From positions 1 through 16,798 of the forward strand of contig JBBRYY010000057.1 in NCBI GenBank assembly GCA_038237245.1: a DNA stretch of 16,798 nt, read 5' to 3'. The notes under the pieces are model-generated. The model was not told the DNA's origin. It was given only the letters and a program-made list of their open reading frames with translations, and did no database searches. Source of the DNA: FEN-1250 sp038237245. Lineage in GTDB: Bacteria; Gemmatimonadota; Gemmatimonadetes; Gemmatimonadales; Gemmatimonadaceae. The stretch's first letter is position 1. The number at the start of each line of letters is the position of its first letter. The translations under genes were made by a program, and so were the position numbers. Positions 8,597 to 14,342 of this stretch are shown one piece after another.

Positions 8597-8610
8597 CCGG
8601 ACACGTCCGG
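8597..8610. promoter_or_regulatory. Inverted repeat, possible upstream activator site
   Basis: CCGGAC-AC-GTCCGG is an inverted repeat with perfect 6-bp arms. Its centre is about 100 nt upstream of the transcription start predicted from the -24/-12 element, the usual distance for enhancer sites bound by NtrC-type activators. It could be the site for the regulator encoded at 3875-2490. Confidence 0.4.
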
Positions 8611-8665
8611 AATCGAGAATTTGCGTCCCAAAAACGAACACTAATACGGAGGCGAGCTCAACAAT

Positions 8666-8690
8666 CGGCCGCAGCCAATCGTTGCGGCCG
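8666..8690 (-). terminator. Hairpin after the SYLF gene
   Basis: CGGCCGCA and TGCGGCCG form a perfect 8-bp GC-rich stem around a 9-nt loop, starting 13 nt after the stop codon of the SYLF gene. The T-run after it on the minus strand is poor (ATTGTTG), so this may be a weak intrinsic terminator or a transcript-stabilising hairpin. It separates the SYLF gene from the downstream exporter unit. Confidence 0.55.
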
Positions 8691-8703
8691 CGTCCCCATG
8701 CTC

Positions 8704-9444
8704 CTACTGATCCTTCCCGTTCCCAACGTGCTTTTGCAGGCTTTCCACGAACACCTTCAGATCGGACGGCGCCGACGATCCATCCGTCGTGAGCAGCGCG
8801 GCAACGCTCTTGGAATCGGCGCCATTCGGCAGATTCGGTGAGGTCGCGTACTCCTTCTTGTTCGCATCGTAGTCGCTCTCCCACTTCGTTCCCGAGAGGC
8901 TGACGCCGGCGAAGAGTCCCTTCGTCTTGGAGTACGAATAGATCTCGGCCTTCGCCTTGTAATCCGTTTCGGCCGAGAGATTCCTGCCGACTGGACCTGC
9001 CGCAACCGACGCGCCCGCTCCGATGTCGAACGTCGACGACGCAAGCCGCTGCGCATCCTTGTTCACGAACACCAGCACGACGTCCGCCGACTGTCCGCCG
9101 ATCTGGAAGCCGAAGCTCCCGCCCTTGAGACCGACGAATACCGGTGTGCTCCATCCGTCGCCCGTGCGGCAGCTCGCAACGCCGAAGCCGAAGCGTCCGC
9201 CGACGCCGAATCCCGCCTGCACGACGCCCGGCACCACGGCGATGCATGTCGCGGAGTTGAGCAGCGATTTCGGTGGCGACTTGTCCGGCAGCGACACGAG
9301 CTCGCTCAGCACCTGCGCCGCGCGCTCGGCGCGCTTGCCGAGCTTCTCATCGTCTTTCTCATCCTGCGCGCGAAGCGATGAGACGACCAGCACCGACATC
9401 ATGCACGCAGTGAGCGCGATGCGGTTGAATGAAGAACTACTCAT
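8704..9444 (-). CDS. Secreted SYLF (Ysc84) domain lipid-binding protein
   Basis: 246 residues from the chosen start. Residues 1-26 form a Sec signal peptide ending in SSLRA before Gln27. Residues about 50-222 match the SYLF/Ysc84 fold: ATCIAVVPGVVQAGFGVGGRFGFG, then WSTPVFVGLKGGSFGFQIGGQSADVVLVF, a GAGASVAAGPVGR segment, and a late GLFAGVSLSG strand. SYLF domains bind phosphoinositides or other lipids; in bacteria they are common secreted or periplasmic proteins of poorly known role. The ATG at 9444 was preferred over a possible start at 9504 because AGAGAGGT lies a few bases before it and it begins the signal peptide directly. It is probably monocistronic. Confidence 0.9.
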   Translation of the reverse strand: MSSSSFNRIALTACMMSVLVVSSLRAQDEKDDEKLGKRAERAAQVLSELVSLPDKSPPKSLLNSATCIAVVPGVVQAGFGVGGRFGFGVASCRTGDGWSTPVFVGLKGGSFGFQIGGQSADVVLVFVNKDAQRLASSTFDIGAGASVAAGPVGRNLSAETDYKAKAEIYSYSKTKGLFAGVSLSGTKWESDYDANKKEYATSPNLPNGADSKSVAALLTTDGSSAPSDLKVFVESLQKHVGNGKDQ

Positions 9445-9504
9445 GCGTTGACCTCTCTTGTGGACGGAGCCTGCCTGACGTCGTGCAACGTTCGCCTCCG
9501 CCAA

Positions 9505-9722
9505 TCCAGGAACCGGAGGTCGTCATGCGTAGCAATGTAGCCGGCAACTGTCGGACCGAGCCGAGCGTCGCTCGTCACAGACAAACTCGATGTGCTTTCC
9601 GGAGCGATGGATCGTAGGGGATTCCCCTATGAAATTTCCTCCGGCCCCTGACTGATTGCTCCGCAGAGAAATGTACCTTCCGATCACGAGCCGGTTGGTT
9701 GCACCTCTTCTGGAGCACAGTG
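9505..9722 (+). promoter_or_regulatory. Leader and control region of the oxidase gene
   Basis: This stretch separates the divergent SYLF and oxidase genes. It contains the palindrome at 9615-9629 and, directly before the oxidase ATG, the ribosome site GGAG at 9712-9715 with seven bases spacing. No clear sigma-70 pair was found. No gene is seen here. Confidence 0.5.
9615..9629. promoter_or_regulatory. Perfect 15-bp palindrome TAGGGGA-T-TCCCCTA
   Basis: Seven-base arms around a single T, centred about 100 nt before the oxidase ATG. The TAGGG/CCCTA arms resemble sites of NarL/NreC-type response regulators, and the oxidase is followed by a sensor kinase of the matching NarX/NreB class. The link is inference. 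Confidence 0.5.
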
Positions 9723-10841
9723 ATGTCAGAACACGGAAGCTCGACGAACATTCCCGCTGCACGAAGTCAGGAAGAGTCGACCTTTCTCTCGAGCACGGGC
9801 TCGAGGCGCGCGTTTCTGCGGAACGGTACACTCGCGACACTGGCCACTGCTGCGCTCGCGGCCTGTAAGCCGGGAGCGAAAAGCGGCGACACGACGGCAG
9901 CGTCGACGCCGACCGCCGCCGGCGCAGCAACCGGTGGGACGATGCCGACGGTGGTCGCGCCGACGGCGCGCGAGTCCGCCGATGCAATGGACGCGATGCA
10001 CGAGAAAGGGATCAAGGCCTTTCCGGCCAAGACCGAAGGGGTTGGCAACGTCCTCATCACGCCGCGCATCGAGAAGGGAGTAAAGATCTTCGACATCGTG
10101 GCCAGGAAGACTCCGTGGGAAGTGACGCCTGGCGTGAAGGTCGAGGCGTGGGCGTATAACGGTATGGTTCCGGGACCACAGTTCCGGGTGCGCGAAGGTG
10201 ACCGCGTGCGGATCAACTTTCGAAACGAGCTTCCCGAGTCCACCTCGATTCATTTCCACGGCCTCGAGCTTCCGAACGATCAGGATGGCGTCCCCTTCAT
10301 GACGCAGCAGCCGATCAAGCCAGACACATCGTACACGTACGAGTTCACCGCGCCGAATCCGGGCTCGCACATGTACCACTCGCATCACAACTCGACGAAG
10401 CAGGTCAGCCTCGGACTGCTCGGCGCCTTCATCATCGAGCCGAAGAATCGCGCGAACGAGCCGCACTCCGATCTCGATCACATCCTCATCCTGAACGACG
10501 GGCTGGGTGGCTACACGCTGAACGGAAAGGGCTTCCCAGCGACGGAGCCGCTCGTGGCGAAGCTCGGACAGACCGTGCGCATCCGGTTCATGAACGAGGG
10601 GATGATGATTCATCCGATGCATCTACACGGCATGCACATGACGGTGATCACGAAGGACGGCTGGCCGGTTCCCGCTCCGTTCCGCTGTGACACGCTGAAC
10701 ATCGCGCCGGGTGAGCGATGGGACGTGCTGGTGAAGTGCACGAACCCGGGGACGTGGGCCTTCCACTGTCACATCCTGCCGCATGCCGAGGCGGAGACGG
10801 GGATGTTCGGCATGGTGACGGCTCTGATCGTGAACCCCTAG
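9723..10841 (+). CDS. Tat-exported two-domain multicopper oxidase
   Basis: 372 residues. The N-terminus carries a twin-arginine motif (SRRAFLRNG, from about residue 28) followed by a hydrophobic stretch and the lipobox LAAC at Cys48, so the enzyme is likely exported folded and lipid-anchored. A Thr/Ala/Gly-rich linker leads to two cupredoxin domains (about 105-240 and 250-372). Trinuclear copper ligands are visible in both: HFH (177-179), HSH (219-221), HPMHLH (297-302) and HCH (348-350). The type 1 site is only in the second domain: His297, Cys349, His354 and probably Met361. Two-domain oxidases of this kind usually work as trimers and oxidise phenols or metals; substrate unknown. The start at 9723 has GGAG seven bases upstream. 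Nitrite reductase (NirK) is unlikely because all trinuclear histidines are present. Followed by a sensor kinase 45 bp downstream. Confidence 0.92.
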   Translation: MSEHGSSTNIPAARSQEESTFLSSTGSRRAFLRNGTLATLATAALAACKPGAKSGDTTAASTPTAAGAATGGTMPTVVAPTARESADAMDAMHEKGIKAFPAKTEGVGNVLITPRIEKGVKIFDIVARKTPWEVTPGVKVEAWAYNGMVPGPQFRVREGDRVRINFRNELPESTSIHFHGLELPNDQDGVPFMTQQPIKPDTSYTYEFTAPNPGSHMYHSHHNSTKQVSLGLLGAFIIEPKNRANEPHSDLDHILILNDGLGGYTLNGKGFPATEPLVAKLGQTVRIRFMNEGMMIHPMHLHGMHMTVITKDGWPVPAPFRCDTLNIAPGERWDVLVKCTNPGTWAFHCHILPHAEAETGMFGMVTALIVNP

Positions 10842-10886
10842 CAGGACGCGACGCTCGGGCGCGCCTGGGCGCGGGAGTATTGAGGA

Positions 10887-11939
10887 ATGACTCCGGACCG
10901 TCGCCCGCTACCACCCATGTACAGGTGGATGCTGCCGCTCCTTCGCGTGCCACTCGTCGCGAAGGTGGCGGGGGCGAACGCGATCATCGTGCTGGCCGCG
11001 ATCGCAGCCGCGGTGCTCATTCGTCGCGGGGCGCATGCACCGGAGCCCGTCAGCGCGGAGCTGATGCTGGTCGTCGCGCTCGCGATCGTGGGGAGCTTCC
11101 TGCTGAACACCGGTTTGATCGTGCTTGCGCTGCGGCCGCTGCAGCATCTCGAGTCGGCGGCGATCCGCGTGTCGCAGGGCGATTTCGACTCGCGCGTGCA
11201 GCCGTCGGTGCTCGCGGACCGCGATGTCGCACACGTGGGGAGCACGATCAATCTTCTGCTGAACGGACTGGCCGAGGATCGCGCGCGGACTCGTGCGCTC
11301 GCGGCGACGGTGATCGGCGCGGGCGATCGGGAGCGCGCGTACGTCGCGCGCGAGCTGCACGATTCCATCGCGCAGACGCTCGCGGCGCTCGTGATGCAGA
11401 TCGGTGCTGCTGCGCGCGACTGCCCGCTCCCAGAGCTGGCGACGCGGCTGGAAACGATCAAGGCGCTCGGGAGCGAATCGCTCGAAGAGGTGCGGATGCT
11501 CGCACACACGATGCATCCTCGCGTGCTCGACGACTTCGGGATCGCCTCGGCGCTGGAGCATCTCGCGCGCGAGGTGGGCGATCGAGCCGGCATCGCGATA
11601 CTCGTCGACGTTATGGCGGCGGACGGGCTGGATGGACTCAGCACCGCGGGAGCATCGGTACTCTATCGTGTGGCGCAGGAGGCGATCGGCAACGCGGTGC
11701 GCCACGCACATCCGCGCACTGTGCGGGTGCGCCTCGCGCGCGAGACCGTGAGCGCGACGCTCGAGATCGCGGATGACGGCGACGGCTTCGATGTGGCCGC
11801 GTCCGCGGCGCGACGTCCCGGCATGGGGATGTTCACCATGCGCGAGCGCGTCGCGTTGATCGGCGGTCGCTTCTCGATCGACAGCGTCGCCGGCGCCGGC
11901 ACGATGGTGGTCGCCAGCGTTCCGCTCAACTCTGCATGA
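10887..11939 (+). CDS. NarX/NreB-type (HisKA_3) sensor histidine kinase
   Basis: 350 residues. Two membrane segments (about 24-46 and 59-82) with a short loop between them, then a HAMP-like linker (about 83-135). The dimerisation domain has RELHDSIAQTLAALV with the phospho-acceptor His158, typical of HisKA_3 kinases that partner NarL/LuxR-type regulators. The ATPase domain shows the N box AIGNAVRHAH (267-276), G1 DDGDGFD (296-302) and G2 GMGMFTMRERV (312-322). The ATG at 10887 has GGGAG nine bases upstream. It lies 45 bp after the oxidase gene on the same strand, so the two are probably co-transcribed. No response regulator gene is in the window, so the partner must be elsewhere. Confidence 0.93.
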   Translation: MTPDRRPLPPMYRWMLPLLRVPLVAKVAGANAIIVLAAIAAAVLIRRGAHAPEPVSAELMLVVALAIVGSFLLNTGLIVLALRPLQHLESAAIRVSQGDFDSRVQPSVLADRDVAHVGSTINLLLNGLAEDRARTRALAATVIGAGDRERAYVARELHDSIAQTLAALVMQIGAAARDCPLPELATRLETIKALGSESLEEVRMLAHTMHPRVLDDFGIASALEHLAREVGDRAGIAILVDVMAADGLDGLSTAGASVLYRVAQEAIGNAVRHAHPRTVRVRLARETVSATLEIADDGDGFDVAASAARRPGMGMFTMRERVALIGGRFSIDSVAGAGTMVVASVPLNSA

Positions 11940-11990
11940 TCGATCGGACCTCGACGCTCTCGATGGGGTTCCCGGAGATCGGCTGGTGGC

Positions 11991-12305
11991 TCACCACGCG
12001 TCTGGCGCGATCATCCCGGAGTGCCACATCGGGTCCCACACGAGCTTCGTCGTAACGGTCGCTACGCCGGGCACAGCGCTCGCCGCGTTCACGATCGCAC
12101 TGGTGATGATCTGCTCCATGGGGCATCCGCGGGTGGTCAACGTGTGCGTGACACACACGGTCGAGCCTTGCGCTGGCGGTGATGCTGCGCCTGTCTCGAC
12201 CTCGTAGACGAGGCCCAGCGTGACGATGTCGAGTCCAATCTCGGGGTCGATCACCGTGCGCAGTGCACGCCAGATGTCTTCGACCGCGCATGTCGTCTGC
12301 GTCAT
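11991..12305 (-). CDS. MIP18/DUF59 (SufT/PaaD-like) Fe-S assembly factor
   Basis: 104 residues. Small cytoplasmic protein of the MIP18 family, which helps deliver or assemble iron-sulfur clusters. Conserved elements are clear: DPEIGLDIVTLGLVY (20-34), the CVTHTLTTRGCP segment with the conserved reactive Cys61, and the ending VWDPMWHSGMIAPDAW. The ATG at 12305 was chosen because GGAGAGGAG lies six bases upstream and it begins right before the domain; an alternative at 12389 would add 28 unrelated residues. It diverges from the Crp-type regulator gene and shares its control region, suggesting joint regulation with the Mrp-containing operon. It converges with the sensor kinase gene, 51 bp apart. 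Confidence 0.9.
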   Translation of the reverse strand: MTQTTCAVEDIWRALRTVIDPEIGLDIVTLGLVYEVETGAASPPAQGSTVCVTHTLTTRGCPMEQIITSAIVNAASAVPGVATVTTKLVWDPMWHSGMIAPDAW

Positions 12306-12356
12306 CTCATTCTCCTCTCCGGTCCATCGATCGCGCGCGCGGCCGAATTCCGCGCC

Positions 12357-12385
12357 TTGCCGTACCATGAGTTTCGCAGGATAGT
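12357..12385 (+). promoter_or_regulatory. Candidate sigma-70 promoter of the Crp-type gene
   Basis: TTGCCG (12357-12362) and GATAGT (12380-12385) are separated by exactly 17 bases; each matches the consensus hexamer at four of six positions. Transcription would begin near 12392, just before the palindrome at 12397-12412. This is a weak match in GC-rich DNA. Confidence 0.3.
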
Positions 12386-12396
12386 TCACGCTCCGG

Positions 12397-12412
12397 AGTG
12401 ACGCGTGTCACT
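12397..12412. promoter_or_regulatory. Crp/Fnr-type operator, AGTGAC-N4-GTCACT
   Basis: Perfect 6-bp inverted arms around GCGT, giving GTGA-N6-TCAC, the core spacing of Crp-family sites. It lies between the divergent MIP18 and Crp-type genes, 44 nt before the probable true beginning of the regulator. The regulator's recognition helix has the Arg-Glu...Arg pattern that reads GTGA half-sites in E. coli CRP. Confidence 0.6.
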
Positions 12413-12510
12413 GCCTCCGTCATTGCCTGCACCGAGCTCACGAGGAGCGCACTCCCATCGATCCCATCTCGCGGCTGCGCGCACTCCCGATCTTTGCGGA
12501 GCTCGACGAC

Positions 12511-13152
12511 GTGGCGATTCAGCGCCTCGGGGCGCGCTGCGTGGTGCGGAGCGTGGGCCCCGGCCACGTGCTCTTCAGCGACGGCGAGCCGTGCAGAGGG
12601 TTGTACGTAATCGATAGCGGCCGCGTTCGGATCTATCGTACGACCCCCGATGGCAGGGAGCAGGTACTGCACGTCGAAGGTCCGGGACAGCCGATAGCGG
12701 AGCTGCCGCTCTTCGACGGCGGCAGCTATCCCGCCGCGGCGATCACCCTCGAGCCGACGCGTCTCGTGTTTCTAGCGCGGGCGGATTTCGAGGCGATGTA
12801 TCGCGAGCACCCGGATGTCGCGCACGCGATCATCCGCGCGCTTGGGAAACGGCTTCGCCATCTGGTGCACGTCACCGAAACGCTCGCCTTCCGCGACGTC
12901 GCCGCGCGCCTCGCGTTACTCCTCGCAGGATACGCCGAGCAACTCGGCACGATGACGGACGAAGGGATCGTGCTCTCGCTCGACCGGACGCAGGAGGAGC
13001 TTTCGCTCGAGATCGGCACGGCGCGGGAATCCGTCTCACGCGCCATGCGCGAACTGCGGAAGAATGGGTTGATCGAGTCGCTCCCTGGCGCTCGGATGCG
13101 CATCCCCGACCTCGCGCGCCTGCGCGCACGCGCGCAGACCAAACCCGCATAG
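12511..13152 (+). CDS. Crp/Fnr-family transcriptional regulator
   Basis: 213 residues from the GTG at 12511, the first canonical start. The family-type N-terminus (LRALPIFAELDDVAIQRL) continues upstream in frame, so the true start may be a non-canonical ATC at 12457, with GAGGAG at 12442-12447. The beta-barrel sensor domain covers about the first 120 residues, followed by a long dimer helix and a winged helix-turn-helix (TQEELSLEIGTARESVSRAM region). The recognition helix Arg-Glu-Ser-Val-Ser-Arg resembles E. coli CRP. The phosphate-binding cassette reads AELPLFDGGSYPAAA and lacks the Arg-Ser pair that binds cAMP; the FNR cysteine set is also absent. A haem, NO or other redox ligand is possible but not shown. 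It is the first gene of the plus-strand series. Confidence 0.88.
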   Translation: MAIQRLGARCVVRSVGPGHVLFSDGEPCRGLYVIDSGRVRIYRTTPDGREQVLHVEGPGQPIAELPLFDGGSYPAAAITLEPTRLVFLARADFEAMYREHPDVAHAIIRALGKRLRHLVHVTETLAFRDVAARLALLLAGYAEQLGTMTDEGIVLSLDRTQEELSLEIGTARESVSRAMRELRKNGLIESLPGARMRIPDLARLRARAQTKPA

Positions 13153-13202
13153 CTGAGACATCCGTCACACCGTCATGGGCACGCGTGAGATAGCCTTCGC
13201 TC

Positions 13203-14342
13203 ATGCCGGGGGAAGAGCGCGCGCATGCGCACGAAATGCTGACGGGGTCGAATCGCGGCGACGCCGGGCTCAACGTCGACCGTGTGCGAAGTGCATTGGC
13301 GCGGGTCGCCTACCCCGGTCTCACGCGTGATCTCGTTTCGTTCGGAATGGTCCAGCATGTCGATGTCATCGGGCGCGACGTACGCGTGCAACTCGCGCTG
13401 CGCCCGGGCGCAGAGGCGACAGCTGCACGACTGCGCGCGGACGTGACCGCGTGCCTGCGCGCCATCGGCGCGGCGGAGGTAATCGTCGAGATCGTGAAGC
13501 CGGAGCCCGTGCTGCGCGCGCTGCCGCAGCTTCCGCGCGCCGATGCGCCGCGCGCCACCGTTCCCGATCCCTGGGCAGAACACGTCAGACTCGGCCAGGT
13601 CCGTCACGTCGTGGCCGTGGGCGCAGGAAAGGGAGGCGTGGGCAAGAGCACTGTCGCGGTGAGCCTCGCGCTCGCGTTGCAGCGTGGAGGGCTCGCGGTG
13701 GGTATGCTCGACGCCGATATCTATGGCCCCAGCGTGCCGACGCTGCTGGGCATCGAGTCCGCCAAACATCACGTGCGCATGACGGCCGACAAGCACATCA
13801 TTCCGGTTTTCGCGCACGACCTCGCCGTCATCAGCTTCGGATTTTTTCTCGGCGAAGGCTCGCCGGCGATCTGGCGTGGCCCGATGGTCTCGAAAGCCGT
13901 GAAGCAGTTTGCGCGCGGTGTCGAGTGGCCGGAGCTCGATGTGCTCGTGGTCGATTTGCCACCGGGAACGGGAGACATCCCGCTCAGTCTCGTGCAATCC
14001 ATCGAGATCTCGGGGGCGATCGTGGTGACCCAGCCCTCGCGCCTCTCGGGATTGGAGGCGCAGAAGGCCGGCGAGATGTTCGCGACACTCGGGGTGCGCG
14101 TGCTCGGCGTGGTCGAGAACATGACGGGCGCCTTTGGTGCTGGCGGAGGTGCAGCTGTCGCGCATGCGCTCGAGGTGCCATTTCTGGGCGCAATCCCCTT
14201 CGACGCGGAGGTCGCCGGCGAGGGCGATGCCGGAACTCCCACGCTGCTCGCGCGCGCGGACAGTGCGTTCTCGCTCGCCTTCGACGACATCGCGAGACCA
14301 ATCGCGGAGGCACTCGGATGGAGCGAAGAGGCGCGCCGGTGA
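13203..14342 (+). CDS. Mrp/ApbC-type P-loop ATPase lacking CxxC
   Basis: 379 residues. Residues about 24-100 form an N-terminal MIP18/DUF59 domain (NVDRVRSALARVAYPGL, then LVSFGMVQHVDV). The ATPase domain (about 130-375) has the deviant Walker A GKGGVGKST (142-150), switch DADIYGPSVPTLLG (170-183), VVDLPPGTGD (249-258) and TQPSRLSGLEAQKAGEMF. Mrp/NBP35 proteins carry and transfer 4Fe-4S clusters. Here the segment after VVENM reads TGAFGAGGG, where relatives have a CPxC-containing loop of about ten more residues, so the cluster-binding cysteines are missing. The only cysteine is Cys84 in the first domain. The start ATG at 13203 has a weak ribosome site; the gene lies 50 bp after the regulator and overlaps the membrane protein gene by 25 nt. 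Confidence 0.93.
   Translation: MPGEERAHAHEMLTGSNRGDAGLNVDRVRSALARVAYPGLTRDLVSFGMVQHVDVIGRDVRVQLALRPGAEATAARLRADVTACLRAIGAAEVIVEIVKPEPVLRALPQLPRADAPRATVPDPWAEHVRLGQVRHVVAVGAGKGGVGKSTVAVSLALALQRGGLAVGMLDADIYGPSVPTLLGIESAKHHVRMTADKHIIPVFAHDLAVISFGFFLGEGSPAIWRGPMVSKAVKQFARGVEWPELDVLVVDLPPGTGDIPLSLVQSIEISGAIVVTQPSRLSGLEAQKAGEMFATLGVRVLGVVENMTGAFGAGGGAAVAHALEVPFLGAIPFDAEVAGEGDAGTPTLLARADSAFSLAFDDIARPIAEALGWSEEARR

Noticed and set aside
9723..10841. Copper nitrite reductase (NirK)
   Set aside because: Both domains carry the trinuclear histidine motifs of oxidases, including HCH and HSH, which NirK lacks.
10718..11776. 352-codon plus-strand frame overlapping the sensor kinase in another frame
   Set aside because: Composed mostly of Arg, Ala and Gly; the kinase frame carries all the motifs.
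11940..11990. Terminator between the convergent kinase and MIP18 genes
   Set aside because: No clear stem with a T-run could be seen in the 51 bp.
12511..13152. cAMP-binding CRP or oxygen-sensing FNR
   Set aside because: The phosphate-binding Arg-Ser pair and the FNR cysteine set are both missing.
13451..14317. Upstream extension of the membrane protein frame through the Mrp gene
   Set aside because: The extension is Arg-rich shadow of Mrp with no membrane segments; the ATG at 14318 with GGAGG is the sensible start.
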